Below, piece by piece: positions 27,588-36,173 of a stretch of DNA of 48,773 bases. Source of the stretch: Ornithinibacillus halophilus. GTDB lineage: Bacteria > Bacillota > Bacilli > Bacillales > Amphibacillaceae. Every line of letters begins with the position of its first letter. Position 1 is the stretch's first letter. The stretch is from positions 1 to 48,773 of the forward strand of contig NZ_FQVW01000022.1 in assembly GCF_900129485.1 (NCBI RefSeq). The letters are read 5' to 3'. The notes under the pieces were generated by a model that ran no database searches, was not told the DNA's origin, and saw nothing but the letters and a program-made list of their open reading frames with translations. Both the position numbers and the translations under genes were made by a program.

Positions 27588-28724
27588 ATGAAGAAGAAAC
27601 GAAACCTCCCGATTATAATTACAATACTAATAAGTGTCATTGGATTTATTTTTATCGGGTATTTATATTGGTCTTGGCATATGGAAGACCTTGCTATTAA
27701 CAAACCAGAACTTCAGCAAGTTAATGAAGAGAAACAAACATTGACACTTAAAAATATTATTCATGAAAACGAAAAGTTCGTGGTTCAAATAGAAGCACAA
27801 AGTGAGTACAATACATCTACAGGCTCTGGGTTTTTGTATAATCAAAAAGGTGATATTATAACGAATGCACATGTTATACGTGATTCTGAGATTATAACGG
27901 TTCGTACGGCTAACGCTCGAATTTATCCTGCTGCAGTAATAGGAATTGATAAGAAAACAGATATTGCGGTGATTCGTGTACCGCAATTAGCAGGTGAAAA
28001 AGGACTAGAAATGGAACGAGAAAAACCATCTGAAATTGGGGATGAAGTTATTGCTCTTGGTAGCCCACATGGCTTCCAAAACACGGTTACACTTGGTATC
28101 ATATCAGGAACTGAGAGGAATTTTTCTGTAGAAGGATATGACTATGAAAATGCGTACCAAATTTCAGCCCAAATCACACATGGTAACAGTGGTGGACCAT
28201 TACTAAATCGGGAATCTGGAAAAGTAATTGGGATAAATTCTGTTGGTACTGAAGACGGTACTCTTGGTTTTAGTATTCCAATAGCAGACGTATTGGATCA
28301 AGTAGAAAAGTGGTCGAATGAGGCTAGAAATGATTTATTGGACTTTACTAGCATGGACGATTTGGTTAATACGATTAATCCTGATCAGTTCATGCAAGAC
28401 AGTGCATATTTAATTGAATACTTCTTCGATAGTATTCTTATCAGAGATTATGTAGGTGCCTATGCTTTACTAGGAGATTCCATACAGACCACAACTACGT
28501 ATTCCGACTTTAGAAAAGGTTATATACAAATAATTAATTTAGATTATACAATTCTATCTGAAGAGGTTACTGAAGATAATAATTTAATAACAACAGTTGA
28601 AGTGACAATTGATACTAAATTACCAAACGAAGAAGAAACAAAGAAAGTTGAATTAATCTATACTTTAACGGTTGCTTATGAAAACGAGCAATTAAAAATA
28701 ATTGAAATGGATATACAAGAGTGA
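27588..28724 (+). CDS. Membrane-anchored trypsin-like (S1C/HtrA-type) protease without PDZ
   Basis: A 378-residue serine protease. One N-terminal membrane anchor (about 8-29) is followed by a catalytic domain with H95 (TNAHV), D125 (KTDIAV) and S201 (GNSGGP), all intact. HtrA proteins normally have a PDZ domain next; none is visible. Instead, residues about 265-378 form a separate alpha/beta domain that may be NTF2-like (weak inference). Probably an extracytoplasmic quality-control or signalling protease acting with the zinc-ribbon/TPR protein upstream. Confidence 0.85.
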   Translation: MKKKRNLPIIITILISVIGFIFIGYLYWSWHMEDLAINKPELQQVNEEKQTLTLKNIIHENEKFVVQIEAQSEYNTSTGSGFLYNQKGDIITNAHVIRDSEIITVRTANARIYPAAVIGIDKKTDIAVIRVPQLAGEKGLEMEREKPSEIGDEVIALGSPHGFQNTVTLGIISGTERNFSVEGYDYENAYQISAQITHGNSGGPLLNRESGKVIGINSVGTEDGTLGFSIPIADVLDQVEKWSNEARNDLLDFTSMDDLVNTINPDQFMQDSAYLIEYFFDSILIRDYVGAYALLGDSIQTTTTYSDFRKGYIQIINLDYTILSEEVTEDNNLITTVEVTIDTKLPNEEETKKVELIYTLTVAYENEQLKIIEMDIQE

Positions 28725-28748
28725 TTCAATCAGTGACACCTTATAAAG

Positions 28749-28788
28749 AATCGAGCTATAATTCATATTAACGAATTATAGCTCGATT
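28749..28788. terminator. Bidirectional terminator, protease / GGDEF-EAL
   Basis: Perfect 16-bp inverted repeat AATCGAGCTATAATTC (28749-28764) and GAATTATAGCTCGATT (28773-28788). It serves two converging genes. Confidence 0.85.
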
Positions 28789-28802
28789 TGATTTAGTTAT
28801 AT

Positions 28803-30767
28803 TTACACTTCTATAAAGAAGTTATTTAGTTTTTCTGGTGGTAAGGGCTTGCTAAAATAAAACCCTTGCATTTCATCACATTCCACACCCGCTAAAAACA
28901 ATAGTTGATCTACTGTTTCTACCCCTTCGGCAATTACTTTCATATCCAAAGAATGCGACATATGAATGATTGACTTTACAATTGCTTTATTTTCCTTTTG
29001 AGCATCATTCAAAAACATTTTGTCTATTTTTAATTTAGTAACTGGGAATATACTTAAGTATTTAAATGATGAATATCCTGTCCCAAAATCATCAATAGAA
29101 ACAAATACCCCTAAATCTCTTAGATCATGTAATGTTTTTAATATATCTTCCTCATTAGACATTGCCATGCTTTCTGTAATCTCAAGATCTAAGTAATGTG
29201 GTTCTAAACCAGTTTTATTCAGAACCTGTTTCACTTTGTCTACAAGATTACGCTGGTGGAATTGCTTTGCGGACAAATTAACACTAACAGTAACCGGTTC
29301 ATATCCTGCATCCTGCCATTCCTTATTCTGCCTACAAGCCTCGTACAACACCCAATCGCCGATTTCGATAATTAGACCCGTCTTTTCCGCTAAAGGAATA
29401 AAATCTCCTGGTGAAATATACCCTTTTTCTGGATGGTTCCATCGAATCAGGGCCTCTAAACCAACTACTTTACCTGAACTCAAATTCTTTTGTGGTTGAT
29501 AATGTAACTCGAACTGCTTTTCCTTTAAGGCTTTTCTTAACTCTGTTTCCATTGTCAACATCATTTTAAAATTCTCTGAAATTGATGATTCAAATAAATT
29601 GTAATTATTTCGATGTTTTTCTTTAATAACATACATTGCAGAATCTGCATGTTTAATTAAATCATTAGCTGTTTCCCCATTTTCAGGGTAAAGACTAATT
29701 CCGATACTTACCGAGGTGAAAATCTCATATTCACCAATCTTTATCGGGCTTTCGAATTCTTTAATTAACTGCTCTGCTAATAATACAGCAGTGTCCTTTG
29801 ATGTTATATTACGCTGTAGTATTAGGAATTCGTCTCCACTCATTCTTGCTATAAATGTATCTGTTTCTAAAAAGGCTTTTAATTTATTTCCAAAAGCTTT
29901 TAATAATTTATCACCAAAAGAATAACCTAGTGTATCATTAATCTCTTTAAAATAATCTAAGTCTACAAAGAAAACTGCTAGTCCTTCATTGTTAAATTTA
30001 GACTCTCGGATTGCCTCTTTTAAAACTTTATGGAAAAAATTCCGATTCGGCAAATCGGTTAATTCATCATAAAATGCCATATATTCAATACGATTTTCAT
30101 TTTCAACACGTTCAGTTATATTTTTAACACTTGCAATTCGTATAATTTTCCCATGGCTAGTATAAGGATACTCTATCAAATCAATATAAATCTTCTTGCC
30201 ATCTTTTCGAATTCCTGTTAATTCAAATTGGTTTCCATTTTGTAGGTGGCTCTCTTCAGTTTTCGTGCTATTTTTATTCTTAAGATTTATAATATCACTT
30301 ATTGGCTTCCCTTGTAATTCCTCTGGAGTATAACCAAACATATCAGCAAATACAGAATCACAGTCTAAGATATTTTTTTCTCCATACATTAATACGCCTT
30401 CGGTACTAGGTGCTGCTACTTCATTTAAGAACTGTTTTATCTCATCCGTTTGTTCTTGAAGGGACAACTGATTAAATATTATGCAGTAGTAATAGTTATC
30501 CAATAGGACAGATCTAACTTCTAGCAGTTTTCCACTTTGATTAAACTGTTCCATGACTATATGTGTCTCATCCGATTGCTTTATCAATTCGAAGTCAATA
30601 AAGCTTGAAATAGACAAGGACTCGGTGGTTTGATTTTGTAATTGTAGAATCTGAAAAGCTGCCTTGTTTCCACTAAGTATAGTACCGTTCGGGTCGAGAA
30701 TAAGAATGGGCTCTTTTAGTAATGAAATAATTTGATTGTGTATGGGTAAATTAACCTTTTTATACAT
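28803..30767 (-). CDS. PAS-PAS-GGDEF-EAL c-di-GMP signalling protein
   Basis: Soluble 654-residue protein. Two PAS domains (about 10-105 and 125-220), a GGDEF domain (about 230-395) and an EAL domain (about 410-654). The diguanylate cyclase motif is SGDEF at 310-314, a one-residue variant, with no RxxD inhibitory site upstream. EAL is intact: EALIRW at 438-443, EITES, IDDFGTGYSS and AEGVET, so phosphodiesterase activity is the safer call. No membrane segment. It begins 31 bases after ktrD on the same strand with its own AGGAG site, so it is probably co-transcribed with the potassium channel gene. Confidence 0.9.
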   Translation of the reverse strand: MYKKVNLPIHNQIISLLKEPILILDPNGTILSGNKAAFQILQLQNQTTESLSISSFIDFELIKQSDETHIVMEQFNQSGKLLEVRSVLLDNYYYCIIFNQLSLQEQTDEIKQFLNEVAAPSTEGVLMYGEKNILDCDSVFADMFGYTPEELQGKPISDIINLKNKNSTKTEESHLQNGNQFELTGIRKDGKKIYIDLIEYPYTSHGKIIRIASVKNITERVENENRIEYMAFYDELTDLPNRNFFHKVLKEAIRESKFNNEGLAVFFVDLDYFKEINDTLGYSFGDKLLKAFGNKLKAFLETDTFIARMSGDEFLILQRNITSKDTAVLLAEQLIKEFESPIKIGEYEIFTSVSIGISLYPENGETANDLIKHADSAMYVIKEKHRNNYNLFESSISENFKMMLTMETELRKALKEKQFELHYQPQKNLSSGKVVGLEALIRWNHPEKGYISPGDFIPLAEKTGLIIEIGDWVLYEACRQNKEWQDAGYEPVTVSVNLSAKQFHQRNLVDKVKQVLNKTGLEPHYLDLEITESMAMSNEEDILKTLHDLRDLGVFVSIDDFGTGYSSFKYLSIFPVTKLKIDKMFLNDAQKENKAIVKSIIHMSHSLDMKVIAEGVETVDQLLFLAGVECDEMQGFYFSKPLPPEKLNNFFIEV

Positions 30768-30798
30768 AGACTAGTTCTCCTATTCCTTTGTCTGTGAA

Positions 30799-32163
30799 TT
30801 AACCAATAATGATTCGTTCTTTTGGATAGTGATAGTTGCCACTTCTCTTAGTCTTTTTAAACATAAACAAGAATGTAATAATCCCCACTCTACCAATAAA
30901 CATTAAGAACATTAAAATGACCTTACTCACAGTCGTTAGTTCACTGGTAATTCCTAGTGAAAGACCTACCGTACCAAATGCAGATGTTACTTCAAAGAGT
31001 ATTTGTGTAATTGTATATGGCTCTATACTGGATATAATGAGAACGGATGCAAATACAGTTAGAATGGCCATTAGCATTACTGTTACTGCTTTTAGTAAAT
31101 CCTCTTCATAAACTTCTCTTCTAAAAATTCGTATACTATGCCCACCTCTTGCATACGTAATAATAAAAATTACTACTAATGCAAATGTGGTCGTTCGAAT
31201 TCCCCCACCAGCACTACTAGGAGAAGCACCAATAAACATTAAAAAGGACATAAATAAGTGATTCTGTTCTGTTAATAAACTAACATCCATCGTGGACAGT
31301 CCACCACTTCTTGTGGTAACGGACTGAAACAAAGAATAAAATAAAATCTCATGCCATGATTTATCAGCGAAGAAATTCTTGCTGTCAAATAAATAGATAA
31401 AGATTGATCCTATAACGATTAAAATTAAAAAGGTACTAGTGGTTACCTTTGTAAATAGGCTAAAGCGAATGGTTCTTCGTTTATCGTATTTAGAAAATAG
31501 AAAATTCTTAACTTCAATTAGAACTGGAAATCCAATTGCGCCAAATATAATAAGTAAAATATTAATAAATTGTACGAAATAATCATTGCGAAAAGGCATT
31601 AAGGATTCGCCTGTAATGTCAAACCCACCGTTAGTAATTGCACTTATCGTACCAAAAAAACCGTGTAAATAAGCTTCTTTAACTGTAGGATAATATTGCA
31701 AAAAATATGTACCTAAAGTGATAAATCCTACAAATTCTATAATTACCAACACAATAATGATTTGTTTGATTAACCGAACCATACCTTCAAAATTAGTCAT
31801 ATTTTGATCCGTCATAATTAAACGACGCTCTTTAAGTCCTATTTTCTTACCGATTAATATCCATATAAATGTTCCAATTGCCATAACTCCAACTGCACCA
31901 AGTTGCAATATAGCTGCAATAATAATAAACCCAACAACACTAAATGAGTCCACAATAGTAATAGGTGTTAAACCTGTCACACTTAATGCGCTTACTGCAA
32001 CAAATAAGACATCGATTAATGGTAGATTAATACCATCTTTGTGAGCAATTGGCATTGATAATAATAAAGTTGAAACAATAACAGCTAGCATATAAAAAAA
32101 TAAAATCATTCGTACTGGCGATAAATGATTAAACCAGCGATTAAATGACTTAGTAAAATCCAT
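30799..32163 (-). CDS. ktrD: KtrD potassium-transporting membrane subunit
   Basis: Trk/Ktr/HKT-family potassium channel subunit, 454 residues. It has four pore repeats with selectivity-filter segments near SVTGLTP, ITNGGFD, TTRSGGLS and GTVGLSLG, and ends in a basic C-terminus. The ATG at 32163 follows AAGGAG by 6 bases; an upstream TTG frame is unlikely. The gating subunit is probably KtrC at 9534-10199. ktrB is an alternative name, but with no linked ktrA the C/D pairing is favoured. No c-di-AMP (ydaO) riboswitch was seen upstream. Confidence 0.88.
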   Translation of the reverse strand: MDFTKSFNRWFNHLSPVRMILFFYMLAVIVSTLLLSMPIAHKDGINLPLIDVLFVAVSALSVTGLTPITIVDSFSVVGFIIIAAILQLGAVGVMAIGTFIWILIGKKIGLKERRLIMTDQNMTNFEGMVRLIKQIIIVLVIIEFVGFITLGTYFLQYYPTVKEAYLHGFFGTISAITNGGFDITGESLMPFRNDYFVQFINILLIIFGAIGFPVLIEVKNFLFSKYDKRRTIRFSLFTKVTTSTFLILIVIGSIFIYLFDSKNFFADKSWHEILFYSLFQSVTTRSGGLSTMDVSLLTEQNHLFMSFLMFIGASPSSAGGGIRTTTFALVVIFIITYARGGHSIRIFRREVYEEDLLKAVTVMLMAILTVFASVLIISSIEPYTITQILFEVTSAFGTVGLSLGITSELTTVSKVILMFLMFIGRVGIITFLFMFKKTKRSGNYHYPKERIIIG

Positions 32164-32490
32164 GCGTTTCTCCTTACTAGTCAAAATACTTCATGTATCG
32201 ACTAAGTTATTTTTATTATATCAGTTATATGTAAAAATTTCCTCTGTTTTCGACAACTTTATGTGCTTCGTTTTATAATTAGTCTAAAAGATGCAAAAAT
32301 TATACATAATGTTATATGAATTTGTAAACCCTTTTACCTATATTATTTATATGATACCTATCATTTAAGAAGGAATCCTTCTAAGAATATAAATCCATAA
32401 ATCCAAATCATCTATTAATCAAATTGTCATCATTTTAACAAATCATCGTTAAAACACAATTCCGATTACAAGCAGCCTATTGAATAGAAA
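32164..32490. other. A+T-rich gap without visible gene
   Basis: About 330 bases upstream of ktrD. No open frame with a ribosome site, no clear riboswitch and no strong promoter was seen. AGAAGGAATCCTTCT near 32367 is a small palindrome. Confidence 0.4.
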
Positions 32491-32527
32491 GAATGAAAGC
32501 TAACCATTACAAGGTCAACTTTCATTC
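32491..32527 (-). terminator. Terminator overlapping the end of the YwpF-like gene
   Basis: Stem GAATGAAAG (32491-32499) and CTTTCATTC (32519-32527), extended by ACC/GGT, overlapping the last codons of the minus-strand gene. Confidence 0.6.
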
Positions 32528-32935
32528 AATCTTATCTTTAAATTTATCAATTAATTCTTCGCCTTGGTATCCTTCTTGAACTAAATCCGTTAACAAGCCT
32601 TCAATCTTACTTTTACGTTGATCTACAATTTGACCAGATAACAGAACATTCATATTGGATTCAATCTTATTAATCCCAATTATGGAGGAAATAAATGTAG
32701 CAGGTTCATTACTTTCTTTTGTAATCCTTACCTCTACCATTATTTCATCTCTAGTACCTTTTAGTTGTTCGAAAAAGTCGAAATAACTTTGTTCTATGTA
32801 TGCTTCAATTGTCCATCTGTTTTTTTCATCTTCCCGATTAATTATTAAGCCATCAATTAATTGAATAGGATGTTTAACGATATCACCATTTTTATTTACC
32901 AATATTTGAAATTCCTTAAGCTTGAATGTTTTCAT
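32522..32935 (-). CDS. ywpF: YwpF-like protein
   Basis: Soluble protein of 137 residues, resembling the YwpF family of Bacillaceae (MKTFKL start, DGLIINRED block, VRITKESNEPATF in the middle). No signal peptide or membrane segment. Function unknown; in B. subtilis ywpF lies in a different neighbourhood, so context adds nothing. Ribosome site AAAGGGGGC is 7 bases before ATG. Confidence 0.7.
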   Translation of the reverse strand: MKTFKLKEFQILVNKNGDIVKHPIQLIDGLIINREDEKNRWTIEAYIEQSYFDFFEQLKGTRDEIMVEVRITKESNEPATFISSIIGINKIESNMNVLLSGQIVDQRKSKIEGLLTDLVQEGYQGEELIDKFKDKIE

Positions 32936-33074
32936 AGTTGCCCCCTTTCCTAATACATAACAGTCACTAACTATTAATTACAAGTTTACCAAAAAAGAAT
33001 ATAATTGTAATCATTAATTAAATGAATTTGGGCAATCTAGTTACTAACAATATCCCTATAAGGAGTTGCGAAAC

Positions 33075-33179
33075 ATGATATCGGTTTTCATAACAGTTGG
33101 AGTTATACTGTCCTTAATCATATATTTAATTCTACGAATACGGAAAAAAGAGCAAGAAGAAAATACGGTATTAAAGTAA
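33075..33179 (+). CDS. 34-residue single-helix membrane protein
   Basis: Small open frame with AAGGAG about 9 bases before ATG, and its own terminator after the stop. The product is MISVFITVGVILSLIIYLIL, one membrane helix, then a charged tail rich in Arg, Lys and Glu. Not recognised. It lies alone between the YwpF-like gene and a lipoprotein gene. Confidence 0.6.
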   Translation: MISVFITVGVILSLIIYLILRIRKKEQEENTVLK

Positions 33180-33212
33180 ATTATTTCTCCTTGATATCTA
33201 CTGAGAAAATAC

Positions 33213-33238
33213 ACATCACACCATTGTGATGTTTTTTT
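33213..33238 (+). terminator. Terminator after the 34-residue membrane protein
   Basis: Perfect 8-bp stem ACATCACA/TGTGATGT with a 4-base loop, then T7. Its presence supports the small gene as a real transcription unit. Confidence 0.85.
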
Positions 33239-33302
33239 ATTTAACAGAAATTAAAGAAAGCGTTATAATAATTATTAATTATGAAAATATGGGAGTGGCT
33301 TT

Positions 33303-34043
33303 ATGTACAAAAAGTGGTTTAGCCTTTTTTGCTTACTCTTTCTCCTTTCTGCATGTATAAATGACGAACCAGCTATTATTAGAAAAGAAACGACACCACC
33401 TAACCCAAATAATGATCCAGAACTAATTGAAGAGGTTAATGAAGAAAAAGTGGATGAATTTATTGAATTTGCTCTGGAAGAAGAAATTGTAAGAATAAAC
33501 TTGAACTTAGTACCAATCTTACAACAATATTTGACAGCTGCAAATCACCGTGAAGAAATGGTTGAAGCTATGCAATTACAAAATATCCATCAGGAAGATG
33601 AAAATAGTATTTACTTGCTTGAATTTTCTTGCAATACTAACAGAAGTAAATGTTCTTATTTATTATTAGACCAATCCAAAGATAATTCTGGCCATTTGCT
33701 TACCGATTTAGCCGAACTCAAAAATGTACAGTTATCACCTGATGAAACGAAATTGTTCTTTCATTTTAACCGATTAACATTAGATTCTCCTCTTCCAGTA
33801 TCGAAGGTTGTCACAATTGATTTAGGTACATGGGAAAGATTACCATTAAACACTACAAATGATAATCGTATGGTGAACAACTACAAGTGGCCAATTATCT
33901 CTGCAGAATGGCTAGATAATGAGACATTAAGTTTTTACATTCCAGACGTGTTACATGCAGACATAGAACATTTAAATGATTGGCTAAACACAGCAAACTC
34001 ACAAACAACGAACATCATACTAACAACTAATAAAACAAACTAA
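33303..34043 (+). CDS. Putative lipoprotein, unknown function
   Basis: A 246-residue protein with a lipoprotein signal ending LLSAC (Cys 18), so anchored outside the membrane. An acidic linker (about 20-60) is followed by a domain with two Cys (in FSCNTNRSKCSY) and beta-strand-rich sequence including LSPDETKLFFHFNRL, reminiscent of TolB/beta-propeller segments but too short for a full propeller. Family not recognised. Its stop overlaps the ribosome site of the nitroreductase gene, so the two are likely co-transcribed. Confidence 0.7.
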   Translation: MYKKWFSLFCLLFLLSACINDEPAIIRKETTPPNPNNDPELIEEVNEEKVDEFIEFALEEEIVRINLNLVPILQQYLTAANHREEMVEAMQLQNIHQEDENSIYLLEFSCNTNRSKCSYLLLDQSKDNSGHLLTDLAELKNVQLSPDETKLFFHFNRLTLDSPLPVSKVVTIDLGTWERLPLNTTNDNRMVNNYKWPIISAEWLDNETLSFYIPDVLHADIEHLNDWLNTANSQTTNIILTTNKTN

Positions 34044-34055
34044 AGGAGTTTTACT

Positions 34056-34799
34056 TTGAATAACACCACCATCGAAACCTTACAAAATCATCGCTCTATT
34101 CGTAAATTTAAAAAGAAACAACTTTCAAATAATCAAATAGAAGAAATTATTAGATCAGCACAACAAGCATCCACTTCAAGCTATGTGATGGCTTATTCCA
34201 TTATAGGAATTACGAAGCCTAAAATAAAAGAAGAGCTTTCATTAGTATCTGGTCAGTCTTATGTAAAAGAAAACGGACATTTTTTAGTATTTTGTGCAGA
34301 TTTACATCGTGTATACAGTCAAGCATCTATTCAAGATCAAGAAAAAATGATTGCAAGCCTAGAGAGTACGGAACAATTTATAGTAGCAACAGTTGATGCG
34401 AGTCTAGCAGCACAAAATGCTGTTATAGCAGCAGAATCAATGGGATTAGGTGCTTGTTATATTGGAAGCTTAAGAAATAACATTAATAAAGTAAATGATT
34501 TATTAGAACTTCCGGATTATGTAATTCCACTGTTTGGTTTAGCTCTAGGTTATCCTGATGAAGAACCAGAGTTAAAGCCAAGATTACCAATGGAAATCAT
34601 CTACCATGAAAACCAATATAACACCAATCAAAATGGTAAAGTTGCTGAGTTTGATGAAAAGTTAAAAGATTATTACCAAAGTCGTTCAACAAACAAAAGA
34701 TATGATACGTGGACCAATCAGATGATAAGAAAATATTCCCATCCTGTACGACTAGATGTTGGTCCCTTCGTCAAGAATAAAAACATGAATAGAAGCTAA
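34056..34799 (+). CDS. NADPH-dependent FMN nitroreductase (NfrA/NfsA type)
   Basis: Flavoprotein of 247 residues in the NfsA/FRP class: the FMN-binding opening ETLQNHRSIRKFKKK, the AQQASTSSYVMAYSIIG segment, GLGACYIGSLRNN and the C-terminal arm after FGLALGYPDEEPELKPRLP are all typical. It reduces quinones, nitro compounds or free flavin with NADPH. The start is TTG at 34056, after AAAGGAG. Close relatives in B. subtilis are NfrA1 and YcnD. A terminator follows. Confidence 0.9.
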   Translation: MNNTTIETLQNHRSIRKFKKKQLSNNQIEEIIRSAQQASTSSYVMAYSIIGITKPKIKEELSLVSGQSYVKENGHFLVFCADLHRVYSQASIQDQEKMIASLESTEQFIVATVDASLAAQNAVIAAESMGLGACYIGSLRNNINKVNDLLELPDYVIPLFGLALGYPDEEPELKPRLPMEIIYHENQYNTNQNGKVAEFDEKLKDYYQSRSTNKRYDTWTNQMIRKYSHPVRLDVGPFVKNKNMNRS

Positions 34800-34805
34800 A
34801 AATAT

Positions 34806-34833
34806 AGGTGCTCCATATGGGGGCACCTTTTTT
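34806..34833 (+). terminator. Terminator after nitroreductase
   Basis: Stem AGGTGCTCC and GGGGGCACCT around ATAT, followed by T6. It separates this unit from the spoVA block. Confidence 0.9.
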
Positions 34834-34926
34834 CGTTGTATGTTCAAGTAACTAATTAATTGCGAATAAAATTGCACAAAAATTGAAAGATAATAAGAAC
34901 CCTATCATAAAGGAGGGGAAAATACC

Positions 34927-35133
34927 ATGACTGTATCTAGTCAGGTAAAGCAAACAATTGCTGGTCTAAAAAGTGCACAAGCAAGTTTTGAGCAGTTTGC
35001 ATTACAAACTGAAAATAAGCAAGCAAAAAAATTATACGAAAATGCAGCACAACAAACTCAAAGTATCTTGAATTCAGTTGAACCACGTGTTCAGCAAATA
35101 GAACAAGAAGAACCACAATATAAAGGATTTTAG
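34927..35133 (+). CDS. DUF1657 protein, first gene of spoVA2mob-type operon
   Basis: A 68-residue helical-hairpin protein (MTVSSQVKQTIAGLKSAQ..., ending EEPQYKGF). DUF1657 proteins are found almost only in spore formers, typically in spoVA2mob operons. Soluble; molecular function unknown. A strong AAAGGAGGGG precedes the ATG. A weak sigma-G-like arrangement upstream (GAATA at 34864, GATAATA at 34889) has a spacer of 20, longer than usual, so the promoter is unsettled. A 12-bp hairpin lies between this gene and the rest of the operon. Confidence 0.9.
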   Translation: MTVSSQVKQTIAGLKSAQASFEQFALQTENKQAKKLYENAAQQTQSILNSVEPRVQQIEQEEPQYKGF

Positions 35134-35144
35134 TATATATAACT

Positions 35145-35186
35145 AGTTAGCAGGGGCGAACATGTTTTCTTTCTCCCCTGCTAACT
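35145..35186 (+). other. Perfect 12-bp hairpin inside the spoVA2mob-type operon
   Basis: AGTTAGCAGGGG (35145-35156) pairs perfectly with CCCCTGCTAACT (35175-35186) around an 18-base loop. No T-run follows, so it looks like an mRNA stabiliser or processing site separating the first DUF1657 gene from the following genes, not a full terminator. Confidence 0.75.
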
Positions 35187-35206
35187 GACAGGAATAGGTG
35201 AAGAAC

Positions 35207-35674
35207 ATGTTGTACATTAGAATAACGATTTCATTTTTACTTGTTATTGGCTTACTAACTAGCTGTGGTACCGAAATGAATAATTCATCTGGCAGAAATT
35301 CTCAGGATATTCAACTAACCAAAATTTCAACTAAGGGTAATATCCATGATCAAACTGCAGCAAATCGGGCAAAAGAAATTCTAAGTAAGAATGATTCAGT
35401 TACCGCTGTTCAGGCAGTAAATACTTCTAACAAAATGTTAATCACAATTGAAATCCCACATCATGAACGATTCCTATTAGAGAAAAAAAGAAAAGAACTT
35501 CAAAAAAAGATGGAAAAAGAATTTCCTGATTATAAGGTAGAACTATCCACTGATAAGAAAATCATCTTGGAATTAGAAGACTTAGAAAAGAAATTACGTG
35601 AAGATAATATTTCAAATAAGAAATTAGAAAAAGAACTTAAGCACATCATTAAACTATCGAAAGACCAAGCATAA
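35207..35674 (+). CDS. YhcN/YlaJ-family sporulation lipoprotein
   Basis: A 155-residue lipoprotein: signal ending LTSC (Cys 20), a YhcN/YlaJ domain (about 45-120; AKEILSKNDSVTAVQAVNT and the following beta strand are typical) and a Lys/Glu-rich helical C-terminus. YhcN family members are spore inner-membrane lipoproteins. The start at 35207 follows AGGTGA by 6 bases; the track-length alternative GTG at 35198 overlaps that site. Second position in the operon, as in spoVA2mob. Confidence 0.85.
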   Translation: MLYIRITISFLLVIGLLTSCGTEMNNSSGRNSQDIQLTKISTKGNIHDQTAANRAKEILSKNDSVTAVQAVNTSNKMLITIEIPHHERFLLEKKRKELQKKMEKEFPDYKVELSTDKKIILELEDLEKKLREDNISNKKLEKELKHIIKLSKDQA

Positions 35675-35693
35675 AAGAAAGAGTGAAGAGTTT

Positions 35694-36173
35694 ATGGCAG
35701 ATAAGAAAAAGAAAAACTTACCTCCTATTGCACAGAAGTATCAATCCTTTCAAGATAAAAGAGAAGTAAAACGTCCAGTTGTGAAGAACTGTATAAAAGC
35801 ATTTTTTGTAGGTGGGTTTATTTGCTTTATCGGCCAACTTATAACTACTTTTTATATACATTTCTTCCACTTTACCGAACAAACAGCTGGAAACCCTACT
35901 GTTGCTACATTAATTTTTATTACGATGCTATTAACTGGTTTTGGTGTTTATGATCGATTCGGTCAATTTGCTGGTGCAGGCACAGCTGTTCCTGTTACTG
36001 GATTTGGTAATGCAGTAATATCTGCCTGTATTGAACATCGTACAGAAGGATTTGTACTTGGTGTCGGTGGAAATATGTTCAAACTAGCTGGTTCTGTTGT
36101 GTTATTTGGTGTTTTTTCTGCATTCGTTGTCGCACTTATTAAAACTCTTTTATCAAATTGGGGTGTCATATAA
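35694..36173 (+). CDS. spoVAC: SpoVAC, dipicolinic acid channel subunit
   Basis: Membrane protein of 159 residues with several hydrophobic segments, including IKAFFVGGFICFIGQLI and the conserved GAGTAVPVTGFGNAVIS. SpoVAC forms or gates the channel through which Ca-dipicolinic acid enters the forespore and leaves at germination. Followed directly by spoVAD (no gap). The sequence fits the SpoVAC family; its operon partners mark it as the SpoVA2-type copy. Confidence 0.93.
   Translation: MADKKKKNLPPIAQKYQSFQDKREVKRPVVKNCIKAFFVGGFICFIGQLITTFYIHFFHFTEQTAGNPTVATLIFITMLLTGFGVYDRFGQFAGAGTAVPVTGFGNAVISACIEHRTEGFVLGVGGNMFKLAGSVVLFGVFSAFVVALIKTLLSNWGVI

Noticed and set aside
32164-32521. c-di-AMP (ydaO) riboswitch before ktrD
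   Set aside because: The gap is A+T-rich and lacks the conserved riboswitch cores that I know.
34864-34895. Sigma-G promoter before the spoVA2mob-type operon
   Set aside because: GAATA and GATAATA are plausible elements, but the 20-base spacer is too long and the first -10 base is wrong; left as unsettled.
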